38,339 nucleotides of DNA from Oscillospiraceae bacterium (GCA_017397565.1 JAFQIL010000021.1:1-38339); one strand, 5' to 3'; shown: positions 17,144 to 25,220, counted from the stretch's first letter. The notes: generated by a model not told the origin, from the sequence alone. A program made the numbers and translations.

Positions 17144-17315
17144 ATACGGCGGGGCGTCGTGGGCGCCGCCCCCTACAAAGGGAGAGAAGAGTGAAAAGTG
17201 AAGAGTGAAGAGTGAAGAGGGAAGGTGTCGCCGGAGGCGACATTTTTAAAAATATTTCCGAAGGAAATACCACAATTGTCAATTGTCAATTGTCAATTAT
17301 CCATTATCCATTACA
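17144..17315 (-). repeat. REP-like palindrome plus dispersed folded element, copy 5
   Basis: Around 17149-17175 a GC-rich palindrome ends GCCGCCCCCTAC, the same end as the REP-like sequences at 2272-2410 and 10187-10758. After tandem AGTGAAG words (about 17190-17218) comes the reverse complement of the dispersed element: TGTCGCC-GGA-GGCGACA (17226-17242), ATTTCC-GAA-GGAAAT (about 17254-17268) and an AT-rich arm of repeated AATTGTC words to 17312. Confidence 0.65.
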
Positions 17316-17441
17316 AAAAGGGGGAGGTTTGCGGGACGTCGGGTCGCCCCTGCGATGTCTGACGATACTCCCCGGAAAAGAGCGTTTTTCGGATGAATGC
17401 TTCTGCTTGCTTTTGGGGCAAAGGCAGGTTATCCGGGGGAA

Positions 17442-18062
17442 TCAGGTGTTTTTCATGATCACGGAGCCTACGCATTCGCTGACGTGCTCACAGGCGTCGG
17501 CGCAGCCTTCCAGACAGCGGTAGATATCACGCCAGGCAATCACGTGCAGGGGATCGGTGGCGTTTTTGGACAGCGCGCGCATGGAGGCAAGGTACAGCTT
17601 GTCGCACTCTTCTTCCACATCATTGATCTTGATGATCAAAGGCTTGATGTTCTTGGAGCGCTTGAAGTTTTCAAATTCTGCCATCAGCTCACACAGAAGG
17701 GTGCAGGACAAAACGATCTTTTTCGCGAATTCTACAGCGGCAGGCTCTACAGCGGAGATGTTGTTGATGTAGAATTTCTGAAGAACTTCCTCGATTTCGT
17801 CAGTCACATCATCCAGCTGACGGCTGAGCATATCCAGATCCTCACGGTCTACAGGTGTGACGAAGGCTTTTGCCAGTGCAGCGCTCATTTCATGCTTTTT
17901 CATATCGGCGTTGTGCTCGATCTCATGCATCTGCGTCAGCATCTGCTCAATGTTTTCGGGATCGTAGTTTTCCAGACATTTCACAAGATAGGCCGCGGCC
18001 TCCTTGGAAAAAGCGGTGCTTTCCGCAAAATTTTCAAAATAGAATTTATCTCCTTTAGCCAT
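17442..18062 (-). CDS. DUF47 family (PhoU-like) phosphate transport accessory protein
   Basis: 206 all-helical residues resembling the DUF47/TIGR00153 family, which accompanies PiT phosphate transporters and is thought to regulate them. Charged helices carry acidic clusters (DDVTDEIEEVLQKF, NDVEEECDKLY) like the metal-binding helices of PhoU. The start is the ATG at 18062 (MAKGDKFYF) because AAAGGAG lies eight bases upstream; a TTG at 18080 would add six residues. It is 18 bases downstream of the PiT gene on the same strand, so the two form an operon. Confidence 0.88.
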   Translation of the reverse strand: MAKGDKFYFENFAESTAFSKEAAAYLVKCLENYDPENIEQMLTQMHEIEHNADMKKHEMSAALAKAFVTPVDREDLDMLSRQLDDVTDEIEEVLQKFYINNISAVEPAAVEFAKKIVLSCTLLCELMAEFENFKRSKNIKPLIIKINDVEEECDKLYLASMRALSKNATDPLHVIAWRDIYRCLEGCADACEHVSECVGSVIMKNT

Positions 18063-18080
18063 TTTCAAAGCTCCTTTCAA

Positions 18081-19133
18081 TCAAGTAAAGATGAACATGA
18101 ACAGTTTTGTCATGAGAAAGCCTACCAGTCCGCAGCCGGGGAACGTCAGCACCCAGGTCAATACCATTTCCTTCACAACACCGAAGTTGATGGCAGAGAC
18201 TCTCTTGACAGCGCCTACACCCATAATGGAGGTGGTCTTGGCGTGGGTGGTGGATACCGGGAGACTGAAAACAGAGCAGATCAGCAAGGAAAGCGCGGCG
18301 GCAATATCTGCAGAAAAGCCCTGGTACTTTTCCAGCTTCACCATGTCCATGCCCACGGACTTAATGATCTTCTTGCCGCCCATAGCCGTACCGGCGGCCA
18401 TAACCACAGAGCAGACGATCATCAGCCAAATGGGAATGTGGATGTCAGAAGGCAGGGCTTGTCCCTGGGACATATACACACACAGCAGCACCACACCCAT
18501 AAACTTCTGCCCGTCCTGAGCACCGTGCATAAAGGCCATGGAAGCCGCGCCGACGATCTGCGCGCCCCGGAAAAACGGTTCTGTTTTCGGACGGTTTGCC
18601 TTGTAAAACAGCTTGGTGACAAGCTTGCATACCAGCCAGCCCAAGCCGAAGCCCAGACCCACGGAAATGCCGATGCCGTAGACGACCTTGACCCATTCTG
18701 CGCCGTTGACACCGTCCAGACTGTTATGCAGCGCGATGGCGCTGCCGGTAAGACCGGCGATCAGGGCATGACTCTCGCTTGTGGGGATGCCGAACACCCA
18801 CGCAAGGGTGGCCCAAAGCACAATGGCAAACAGGGCCGCGCTTAAAGAGATGATGGCAAGATCCGGGTTTGTACCGAAGTCTACCATTTTGGTGATGGTT
18901 TCGGCAACAGTGGCGTTGAGCAGCGTCATAACGAACACGCCGAGGAAATTGAACAGCGCCGCCATAAGGATCGCTGCCTTCGGAGGCATACACCTTGTTA
19001 CCACGCAGGTGGCAATGGCGTTGGGCGCGTCGGTCCAACCGTTTACCAATATTACCCCAAGTGTCAGGGTTACGGCAATAAAGAGCAACGGGTTGGCAGT
19101 CATTTGATTCCAAAACTGTAAAATTGAATCCAT
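18081..19133 (-). CDS. pit: PiT-family inorganic phosphate transporter
   Basis: 350 residues, about ten hydrophobic segments. PiT proteins import phosphate with a coupling cation (proton or sodium). Both duplicated signatures are visible: NGWTDAPNAIAT (31-42) and the C-terminal-half motif HGAQDGQKF (203-211). The PTSESHALIAG and PVSTTHAKTTSIMG stretches are also characteristic. The start is ATG 19133 (MDSILQFW), with AAAGGAAAC upstream; the frame continues 29 codons farther, but across the promoter. It is co-transcribed with the DUF47 gene. Confidence 0.92.
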   Translation of the reverse strand: MDSILQFWNQMTANPLLFIAVTLTLGVILVNGWTDAPNAIATCVVTRCMPPKAAILMAALFNFLGVFVMTLLNATVAETITKMVDFGTNPDLAIISLSAALFAIVLWATLAWVFGIPTSESHALIAGLTGSAIALHNSLDGVNGAEWVKVVYGIGISVGLGFGLGWLVCKLVTKLFYKANRPKTEPFFRGAQIVGAASMAFMHGAQDGQKFMGVVLLCVYMSQGQALPSDIHIPIWLMIVCSVVMAAGTAMGGKKIIKSVGMDMVKLEKYQGFSADIAAALSLLICSVFSLPVSTTHAKTTSIMGVGAVKRVSAINFGVVKEMVLTWVLTFPGCGLVGFLMTKLFMFIFT

Positions 19134-19191
19134 ATAAGCCGTTTCCTTTTCCAGAGATTCAGGGAAGGTATTCCCGTACAGGAACAATTTA

Positions 19192-19220
19192 ACTATATCA
19201 TGCGAATCCGAAAAATGCAA
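19192..19220 (-). promoter_or_regulatory. Promoter for pit-DUF47
   Basis: On the minus strand, TTGCAT (19220-19215), 17 bases, TATAGT (19197-19192). The start codon lies about 60 bases downstream. Confidence 0.7.
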
Positions 19221-19246
19221 GAAGACAGATTTTTTGCGCCGGTGGG

Positions 19247-19274
19247 TTGCTTTTTAAAACCAGAGGTGTATAAT
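19247..19274 (+). promoter_or_regulatory. Promoter for the first AEC transporter
   Basis: TTGCTT (19247-19252), 16 bases, TATAAT (19269-19274). The ribosome-binding site starts ten bases later, so the leader would be very short. Confidence 0.65.
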
Positions 19275-19298
19275 GGCGTTTGGAAGGAGGGGATGCCT

Positions 19299-20213
19299 GT
19301 GGGCGCAATGTTTAATCAGCTGCTGGTGCTGTATCTGTTTATCCTTTTGGGCTGGATCATCGGCAAGCTGAAAAAGGGAGCAGCGGAAAAAAGCGGACTG
19401 CTTTCTGTGCTGCTTGTGAATTTGTTTTTCCCCTGCAAGCTGTTTTTGAATTATGCCGAGCATTTTACTGTCAGCTATGTTCGGAACAATTACATGACAT
19501 TCTTTATTGCAGCCGGTATTCTGTTGGTGCTGAGCCTGATCGGAAGATTCTTCCCACGGCTTTTGACCCGGGATGGCTATGAGCGCAAGGTCTATCATTA
19601 TAATACCGCCATCACCAACTACGGTTATTTTGGTTATGTGCTGGTAGAGCAGGTCTTCGGACCGGCGGCTATGAATAACATGATGGTGTTTTGCATTCCC
19701 CTTTCTCTGTATTGCTACACCTTTGGCATATCCATGCTGACAGATAAGAAGCTTTCGCTGAAGTCTTTGCTCAGTACCATCACGGTTGCCATCGGCGTAG
19801 GAATTCTGTGGGGCTTGCTGCAGCTGCCTGTCCCTGCTGTGGTGAAAACAGTTATGACCAATGCCGGCAGCTGTGTTGGCCCGGTGAGCATGGTGCTGGT
19901 GGGCTTGGTGCTCTCCACATTTTCAGGTCAGGATCTGCTGCCCAACGGAAGAGTGATCATCTTCTGCGTGGTGCGGCTTTTGCTGCTGCCGCTGATCACC
20001 TTTGGTATTTGTAAAGGCTTGGGCGCGGTGATGACGCTGCCGGAGGCGGTATATCCTTCCGCGGTGCTGGTGGCCAGCATGCCCTGCGGACTGAATCCGG
20101 TGGTCTTTCCGAAATTGGTGGATCGGGACTGCCGGTTGGGGGCGAAGCTGGTCTTGCTGTCCAGCATTCTCTCTGCCGCCACCATTCCTTTGTGGCTTTG
20201 GATCATTGGGTAA
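19299..20213 (+). CDS. AEC-family (auxin efflux carrier-like) transporter
   Basis: About 304 residues with ten hydrophobic segments in two halves. Bacterial AEC proteins include malate/lactate and other organic-acid permeases; no substrate can be assigned. Family features include the N-terminal LLGWIIGKL segment, an ITNYGYFGY segment and the VASMPCGLNPVVFPKL motif in the second half. GTG 19299 is eight bases after AAGGAGG (19284-19290); ATG 19293 would be only two bases away, and ATG 19308 is a further option. It is divergent from pit and ends in a terminator shared with the convergent GH20 gene. Confidence 0.82.
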   Translation: MGAMFNQLLVLYLFILLGWIIGKLKKGAAEKSGLLSVLLVNLFFPCKLFLNYAEHFTVSYVRNNYMTFFIAAGILLVLSLIGRFFPRLLTRDGYERKVYHYNTAITNYGYFGYVLVEQVFGPAAMNNMMVFCIPLSLYCYTFGISMLTDKKLSLKSLLSTITVAIGVGILWGLLQLPVPAVVKTVMTNAGSCVGPVSMVLVGLVLSTFSGQDLLPNGRVIIFCVVRLLLLPLITFGICKGLGAVMTLPEAVYPSAVLVASMPCGLNPVVFPKLVDRDCRLGAKLVLLSSILSAATIPLWLWIIG

Positions 20214-20258
20214 ATGCAAAAGGGAGCTGTCTAAATGTAGCAGCTCCCTTTTGCATTT
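20212..20258. terminator. Bidirectional terminator between the AEC and GH20 genes
   Basis: An 18-bp perfect stem, AAATGCAAAAGGGAGCTG (20212-20229) pairing with 20241-20258, with A/T runs on both ends so it can serve both convergent genes. Confidence 0.88.
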
Positions 20259-20282
20259 TTCCGGATCAACGGCAGCGCAGGA

Positions 20283-21983
20283 TCAAATATCCTCGCAATA
20301 TTCGAACATTTCCCGGATCCTGTAAAGCTCGTTCGGCTGGTTCTTTTGCAGCCACTTTTCGGAGTATTTGTGTAGCCATTGCCGGGTGTCGGTCAATCTT
20401 TCCGCGGGCTGACCCAATAGCTTTGCCCACAGCTCCGCAATCACGCAGATACCCTCTGCCACCACCAGCATTTCCTGCCGGTATTCGTCATGGACCCAAT
20501 GCTCTGCTGACAGGCGCTTTGCCAGTTCAGCATACTCATGTTGTACCGCGACAAGGTCAAGCGTAGCTTCCATTTTATCGCTTTCACACCCGTAGCGGTG
20601 ATAAAAGTAGGTTCTGCAAAAAAATTTCCAGTTGGCCAACGTGTGAAGTTTGCTCAATTCCTTTAAGTACCGGATGCCGTTGTCATTTTCATACAGCAAC
20701 CCATTGACCCGGCTGTAGAAAGCATCGTCCACCGCGGTGGCGACCGACCAGAATTTTTCCGCTCCCAACACAAGCCCGTACATTGCAAGCTCCAGACTGC
20801 AGGGGTTACCCCAGTCACCCCAGTTGGTATTCAGCACACCCTTTGCGCCATGGGCATAGCCATACTCCACCATACGGCAGATGTTCTGCTCCTCGATATC
20901 CACATTTTCGCACAGTCCGCCCCAAGTGTGAGTACCGGGGCAGACGATCTGATTTCTGCCCGATTGGGAAAAACGGATGATCTTCTCCTCCGACGGTGCT
21001 GCGCTGTAATCCCAGTTCAGGAAACAGATATCCTCAGGGATCTGCGCAATGGTTTCGGGGTGCTTCAGCAGAATATCCGCCCACATCATCACCTTTTTGC
21101 CGTGCTTTTGTACGTGGGTAATGATTTTATTTACAAAATCCACGTAGAGCTTGCCGGAATCGATCCCCAGCGCGTCATAGGTGTGCAGGTCAAATGTCTC
21201 ATCACAGCAAATATTAAACCACTCACTGTCAAAACAGGATATGTACTGGTCAATGAGGCTTTCAACAAGGGCAATGCTTTGGGGATTTTCCGGATCAAGG
21301 GTGTGGTGTCTCATTCTGGCATACCAGAAATTAGGCAGCGTTTCGTAATTCTTCAGCACACGCAAATGCTTATACTGGGGCTGCTCCAGCAGTTCATACA
21401 AGTGACCGAAGGTGGACAGGGACGGAACAAAGTCGATAAAGTTTTCCTTGCAATATGCACCGATCTGCAAAAGGTCTTCCTTTGTCAAGCAGCCGGTAGA
21501 AGCGTTCAAGTGCTTGTATTCTTCAAATTCAAAGGTATGCTCTACATAAAGCTGAAGGGAATTGAGCTTGTAATACGCCATCTGATCGATCAGCTTCTTG
21601 ATGGTTTCCACGGTAGGGATCTTGCCCCGGGTCACATCATGGTAGAAACCGCGGTATTCAAAATCCGGGAAATCCTTGATATAAAGGCAGGGGATTTCCG
21701 AACTTTTAAAAATTTGCCGTAAGGTTTGTACTGCGTAAAATGCACCGGCAGGGCCGTCTGCTTTGATGCGGACATCGTTTTCGTTGATGGAAAGCTCGTA
21801 CCCCTCTCCTGTATGGCCGGCAATACAAATATCCAGCTTGGCGCCAGCTTTGTCGTAGGGAAGCTTTTTTAGGGCGGACAACAGTCTGCTGTCGATACTG
21901 TTTTCTTCATAACAGAGCCCTTGCCCTAAGAAAAAATTGCTGTAGATTTCAATATGTTTTACTGCAGGTATCAATTTTATCAT
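20283..21983 (-). CDS. Glycoside hydrolase family 20, beta-N-acetylhexosaminidase-like
   Basis: 566 residues with no signal peptide or anchor, so probably cytoplasmic. GH20 enzymes remove terminal GlcNAc or GalNAc by substrate-assisted catalysis. The N-terminal GH20b-like region carries GPAGAFYAVQTL; the TIM barrel has YRGFYHDVTRG (110-120), the catalytic pair Asp261-Glu262 in ICCDETFDL, and MMWADI and LNTNWGDWG in the substrate pocket. The usual GGDE is replaced by CCDE. The start is ATG 21983 (MIKLIPAVKH) with GGGGTG upstream; an in-frame extension toward 22208 runs through the divergent promoters. It is divergent from an AraC regulator, which suggests sugar-responsive control. Confidence 0.85.
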   Translation of the reverse strand: MIKLIPAVKHIEIYSNFFLGQGLCYEENSIDSRLLSALKKLPYDKAGAKLDICIAGHTGEGYELSINENDVRIKADGPAGAFYAVQTLRQIFKSSEIPCLYIKDFPDFEYRGFYHDVTRGKIPTVETIKKLIDQMAYYKLNSLQLYVEHTFEFEEYKHLNASTGCLTKEDLLQIGAYCKENFIDFVPSLSTFGHLYELLEQPQYKHLRVLKNYETLPNFWYARMRHHTLDPENPQSIALVESLIDQYISCFDSEWFNICCDETFDLHTYDALGIDSGKLYVDFVNKIITHVQKHGKKVMMWADILLKHPETIAQIPEDICFLNWDYSAAPSEEKIIRFSQSGRNQIVCPGTHTWGGLCENVDIEEQNICRMVEYGYAHGAKGVLNTNWGDWGNPCSLELAMYGLVLGAEKFWSVATAVDDAFYSRVNGLLYENDNGIRYLKELSKLHTLANWKFFCRTYFYHRYGCESDKMEATLDLVAVQHEYAELAKRLSAEHWVHDEYRQEMLVVAEGICVIAELWAKLLGQPAERLTDTRQWLHKYSEKWLQKNQPNELYRIREMFEYCEDI

Positions 21984-22012
21984 TGTAAATACACCCCATT
22001 TGTTTGTTATTC

Positions 22013-22041
22013 TTGCAAATACTATACTGATCATATATAAT
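22013..22041 (+). promoter_or_regulatory. Promoter for the AraC-family regulator
   Basis: TTGCAA (22013-22018), 17 bases, TATAAT (22036-22041). It overlaps the opposing GH20 promoter. Confidence 0.68.
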
Positions 22042-22050
22042 AAATGACAG
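22021..22050 (-). promoter_or_regulatory. Candidate promoter for the GH20 gene
   Basis: On the minus strand, CTGTCA (22050-22045), 18 bases, TATAGT (22026-22021). Its -10 lies inside the spacer of the opposite promoter, so the two would compete or share a regulator. Confidence 0.5.
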
Positions 22051-22073
22051 AAATACAAGAGAGGATGTTGCGA

Positions 22074-22907
22074 ATGAATAGCAATATATTGCTTTCTTTG
22101 GATAAAACAACATTTGAAGCGCATTTTCTTGGTCAAAAGAACCTGCCATTTATTTTTCACAAGGACAGAATTGCGAGTAAAAGCAAGGAATGTGTTCCGA
22201 ATTTGCACCTAAATTTGGAGCTGTTGTACTTTGTCGAAGGGTGCGGCAATGTCATCTGTGACGGAAAAACATTTGCGGTGCAACAGGGAGATGTGGCGGT
22301 TATCAATTCTTACGCAATTCACTCTGTGACTACCACAGATGTTGTTCGGTACTTTTGTTTGATCGTTGACAATGATTTTTGCATTGCCAACATCGCAGAT
22401 ATGTCTGAATTGCAGTTTGCTTCGTTGATTCAAAACGATACCGCGCGAGCGTTATTTGAGCTGGTGATAGAGGAGTTTGACAGCCGGGATACCTTTCGGG
22501 ATGCGGGGATCCAGTGTGCGGTACAGCAGCTTTTGCTTTTTCTCTGCAGGAACTACAGTGAGCCGAAACCAGTGGGAAAAAAACACGACAGCGCACGGGA
22601 AAGTGTATGGATCGCGGTGGAGTTTATGAAGCAGAACCTGAGTCAAAAGCTGACGGTAGAGCAAATTGCACGAAGCACCGGATTCAGCAAGTACTATTTT
22701 CTGCGGTTGTTTAAGGCGCATACCGGTTATACGGTGACACGGTATTTAAATCTTCTGCGCTGCGACCGGGCAAAGCAGTCGCTCCTTTCTGGCTGCACCG
22801 TGAAAGAAGCAGCAGCGCAGTGCGGGTTTGAAAACCTATCCTATTTTACAAAGGTATTCAAGAACTGTATCGGTCTTTTGCCGGGAACAGTACAAAAACA
22901 AAACTAA
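22074..22907 (+). CDS. AraC-family transcriptional regulator
   Basis: 277 residues. The N-terminal cupin-like sensor (about 1-150) contains LELLYFVEGCGNVICDG and QQGDVAVINSYAIHSV. The C-terminal double helix-turn-helix has LTVEQIARSTGFSKYYFLRLFK and a second helix pair ending in CGFENLSYFTKVFK. It probably controls the divergent GH20 gene in response to a sugar; this is inferred from position. ATG 22074 follows GAGAGG by nine bases; ATG 22065 or 22044 would extend it slightly. Confidence 0.9.
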   Translation: MNSNILLSLDKTTFEAHFLGQKNLPFIFHKDRIASKSKECVPNLHLNLELLYFVEGCGNVICDGKTFAVQQGDVAVINSYAIHSVTTTDVVRYFCLIVDNDFCIANIADMSELQFASLIQNDTARALFELVIEEFDSRDTFRDAGIQCAVQQLLLFLCRNYSEPKPVGKKHDSARESVWIAVEFMKQNLSQKLTVEQIARSTGFSKYYFLRLFKAHTGYTVTRYLNLLRCDRAKQSLLSGCTVKEAAAQCGFENLSYFTKVFKNCIGLLPGTVQKQN

Positions 22908-22930
22908 GGGGGCGCTTTTGCCCCCTTTTT
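22906..22930. terminator. Terminator after the AraC gene, abutting the spoIVB tail
   Basis: Stem AAGGGGGC (22906-22913) / GCCCCCTT (22920-22927) with T tract. It touches the stop codon of the minus-strand spoIVB remnant, so it may originally have ended spoIVB. Confidence 0.8.
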
Positions 22931-23060
22931 ATGCTACGGCGTCTAACATATTCTCAATGAAAATACCATATCCAGTTTGTGGATCATTTACCAAAACATG
23001 GGTCACGGCGCCGACCAGTTTCCCGTCCTGTATAATCGGGCTGCCGGACACGAGTGTGTC
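22929..23060 (-). pseudogene. 3'-end remnant of spoIVB (SpoIVB peptidase tail), copy 1
   Basis: Forty-three codons plus a TAA on the minus strand read as the extreme C-terminus of the sporulation S55 peptidase SpoIVB. They include [15 protein letters not shown], with the SGSP that carries the catalytic serine in the family, then THVLVNDP and [10 protein letters not shown]. Upstream (beyond 23060) the similarity stops, there is no start codon, and no PDZ or N-terminal part is present. It resembles the tail at 25611-25685 (21 of 24 aligned residues identical by eye) and lies in the same orientation. Confidence 0.78.
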
Positions 23061-23090
23061 AAGGATAGGACAAAATTCTGCACCAATCTA

Positions 23091-23160
23091 TTTCAATATG
23101 TGCAACGCCTCCGGAACTTCCGGAGGCTTTACAGTCCAATCACATTAGCACATATTGAAA
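23091..23160. repeat. 13-bp inverted repeat around a GC hairpin
   Basis: TTTCAATATGTGC (23091-23103) and GCACATATTGAAA (23148-23160) are perfect inverted copies; the right copy is the 3' end of the second AEC transporter gene. Between them is hairpin GCCTCCGG-AACT-TCCGGAGGC (23107-23127), which may act as a weak terminator because it lacks a good T tract on the minus strand. Confidence 0.7.
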
Positions 23161-24084
23161 GAGCATAAAAATAACAGGGATCGTCAGGCAGGAAAGAATA
23201 TGGGAAACCAGCGCCATACCGGATGCTACCTTTGTGTCCTTCCCCAAGGCACTGGGAATGATAATAGTGTTTAGTCCCAAGGGCATGGCAAGGGAGCAGA
23301 TTGCACAGATGGAAAAGGTTTCCGGCATGGGAAACACCAACATTGCACCCAAAAAAAGCAAAGGAAAAACAAGCAATCGCAGGGCCGTCACCAGATAAAC
23401 ACCTTTCATATTAAGGACTTCCCGCAGGTTAAACTGCGCAATTGTCATACCGGTCAGCAGCATAGCCACAGGTGACATACAGCTGCCTGCTGCAGCAACT
23501 GCTGAGCGTATGAACTGAGGGACGGGCATATTCGTCAGACCAATCAGTACACCCAAAAGCATACCGGCAAACATAGGATTCAAAAAGCTTTTTGCGCGCT
23601 GCCCCAAGGTCTGCTTTTCTGCACTGCCGCCCATCAAAAGGACCGGCACGCCCCAAAGATAGATCAGTGTCCAAAGGGGCAGAGTAAAAATCAGGTACTC
23701 CAAAAAGATATGGGGGAACAAGGCACTCACCACCGCGTTCCCCATAAATCCGAAATTGGAAAAACACAGACCGTAGGTATAGATGTTCCTTTCGTATTTA
23801 TCCTTGCTGCAAAAACGGACACACAGCAACGACAGACCAATGGCGATCATCGCCAAAGCCAAACTGCCCAAAAGCAATTTCCAAGCCGTGGTGATGGTCT
23901 GGGTGGTAAAATTATCGATAAATGTCCCCAGCACCAGAGCCGGAATAAAAAATGTGTTTTCCAGCTTGGAAAGCACGGTCTGTGCATTATCCGGAACGAA
24001 TTTCCACTTCGATAGCACATAGCCGACCAAGATAAACAGAAGTAAAAAAGCGGTTTGGTTTAATGTTGCAGAAAAAACAGTCAT
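23140..24084 (-). CDS. AEC-family transporter, second copy
   Basis: 314 residues with about ten hydrophobic segments; a distant paralogue of the protein at 19299-20213. Family features include FILVGYVLSKWKF at the start, CFSNFGFMGNAVV, and SLAMPLGLNTIIIPS in the second half. The substrate is unknown. It is the last gene of a minus-strand unit: the RpiR regulator, a degraded phosphodiesterase and this gene, whose ATG is one base after the remnant's stop codon (TAA-G-ATG). Lower GC than the housekeeping genes suggests later acquisition. Confidence 0.82.
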   Translation of the reverse strand: MTVFSATLNQTAFLLLFILVGYVLSKWKFVPDNAQTVLSKLENTFFIPALVLGTFIDNFTTQTITTAWKLLLGSLALAMIAIGLSLLCVRFCSKDKYERNIYTYGLCFSNFGFMGNAVVSALFPHIFLEYLIFTLPLWTLIYLWGVPVLLMGGSAEKQTLGQRAKSFLNPMFAGMLLGVLIGLTNMPVPQFIRSAVAAAGSCMSPVAMLLTGMTIAQFNLREVLNMKGVYLVTALRLLVFPLLFLGAMLVFPMPETFSICAICSLAMPLGLNTIIIPSALGKDTKVASGMALVSHILSCLTIPVIFMLFQYVLM

Positions 24085-24085
24085 C

Positions 24086-24223
24086 TTAGATTACAGGCGC
24101 TCCTTCCCATTCGTCAGCAGGTGCTGTATCCATCATCTTTTCGATATACGGATTGCCACAGGCAAGAAAGCCATCCGGACGCATACCGTCCACAGAAATC
24201 AGAATCACTTTGTTTTCGTTCAT
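24086..24223 (-). pseudogene. Internally deleted phosphodiesterase / alkaline-phosphatase-superfamily gene
   Basis: A 45-codon frame beginning MNENKVILISVDGMRPDGF, the N-terminal metal-binding motif of the type I phosphodiesterase / nucleotide pyrophosphatase branch of the alkaline phosphatase superfamily, where family members run to several hundred residues. After about residue 32 it jumps to PADEWEGAPVI, which looks like a C-terminal end, so most of the gene appears to have been lost by an in-frame deletion. It keeps a good ribosome site (AAGGAG, about seven bases before ATG) and tight spacing to the AEC gene, so it may still be translated and couple the downstream gene. Confidence 0.65.
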
Positions 24224-24233
24224 AAGTAACTCC

Positions 24234-25079
24234 TTATTTGCTTGTATATCGTATTTCTTTTAATACTTCATTGCGCTCTTCAATATGTTTTTTCAGGGTC
24301 TCATAATTTTGAGAGGCAAGGGACATCATCAGCGCATCGATAATGCACATATGGGCGATTCTGGCAGAAACCGCTTCAACAGGGTAGTTTTTGTCATCAG
24401 AAAAAGCGATGAGCTTATAATTGCTTTCCTTTGCAAGACTGCTGTGGGCAAAACTGCTGATGGCAATTGTATCTGCGCCGGATTTTTTTGCCCGCCGCAT
24501 AGCATCCACAGTTGCCTTGGTGCTGCCGCTGTGGGAAATGCAGACTGCCACATCGCCAGCTTTTAAATTGGCAGCCGTAACATTCATAAACAGAATATCC
24601 GTGCAGGCAGATGTTGCGATGCCCAACTGTGCAAAGCGGTATTGGGCGTCCGTTGCGATGACAGAGGATGTTCCTACGCCAAAGAACACGACCCGGGTCG
24701 CTTGCTGTAAAATCCGGACAATGGCTTCTGCCTGAGAAAAGTCAATCATAGACAGGGTGTCTTCCAGCGTGTTGATCCCTGAGGCGAATACTTTTCTGAA
24801 AACTTGTTGGGGGCCATCCCCCTCACCTACGGGCAACATACCGGTGGCAGACACCTTGCCGCCCAGCTCGGCAGAGAGACAGATTTTAAAATCAGAAAAA
24901 CCTGTCGCACCAATGCTTTTGCAAAAGCGTACCACTGCCGACGGGACTGTGCCGGAGCGCTCTGCCAGTTCCTTCACAGTCATTTTCACAGCATCTTTCG
25001 GTGATGAAAAAACCGTGTCCGCGATTTTCTTTTCCGTATCCGTTAAACTGTCATAGCAGTTGTGTATCCTGGAAATCAT
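24234..25079 (-). CDS. MurR/RpiR-family transcriptional regulator
   Basis: 281 residues. The N-terminal RpiR helix-turn-helix (about 1-75) contains LTDTEKKIADTVF and VVRFCKSIGATGFSDFK. A C-terminal SIS sugar-phosphate-binding domain (about 115-250) contains VVFFGVGTSSVIA and VCISHSGSTKATVDAM. Such regulators sense phosphosugars. It lies first in its own unit, with the phosphodiesterase remnant and AEC transporter downstream. The start has GGGAGG a few bases upstream. A consensus promoter and two copies of a palindrome lie just upstream, consistent with self-regulation. Confidence 0.92.
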   Translation of the reverse strand: MISRIHNCYDSLTDTEKKIADTVFSSPKDAVKMTVKELAERSGTVPSAVVRFCKSIGATGFSDFKICLSAELGGKVSATGMLPVGEGDGPQQVFRKVFASGINTLEDTLSMIDFSQAEAIVRILQQATRVVFFGVGTSSVIATDAQYRFAQLGIATSACTDILFMNVTAANLKAGDVAVCISHSGSTKATVDAMRRAKKSGADTIAISSFAHSSLAKESNYKLIAFSDDKNYPVEAVSARIAHMCIIDALMMSLASQNYETLKKHIEERNEVLKEIRYTSK

Positions 25080-25095
25080 ATCGTCCTCCCTAAAA

Positions 25096-25141
25096 TAGAA
25101 TTAATTTCTAATATTGCATATATCTTTGGAATTTGATTCTA
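25096..25141. promoter_or_regulatory. Two candidate RpiR operator palindromes
   Basis: TAGAATTAATTTCTA (25096-25110) and, read on the minus strand, TTAGAATCAAATTCCAA (25142-25126) share the pattern TAGAATYAAWTTCYA. The second covers the -10 box of the regulator promoter and the first lies just downstream of it, the layout expected for repression. Confidence 0.5.
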
Positions 25142-25164
25142 ATACATTCGGGCAATTATGTCAA
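25136..25164 (-). promoter_or_regulatory. Near-consensus promoter for the RpiR unit
   Basis: On the minus strand, a perfect TTGACA (25164-25159), 17 bases, TAGAAT (25141-25136). This is the best promoter in the window. Confidence 0.8.
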
Positions 25165-25176
25165 GGGAATCATCAA

Positions 25177-25215
25177 AAAAGAGCAAATCCGCTTATATGG
25201 CAGATTTGCTCTTTT
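25177..25215 (-). terminator. Intrinsic terminator after the 60-residue ORF
   Basis: A 13-bp stem, 25203-25215 with 25177-25189, followed on the minus strand by a T run. It separates the small gene from the RpiR promoter. Confidence 0.8.
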
Positions 25216-25220
25216 GTTTA

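Noticed and set aside
17397..18845. Plus-strand frame opposite the DUF47 and PiT genes
   Set aside because: The minus-strand proteins carry clear family motifs and good ribosome sites; the plus frame has neither.
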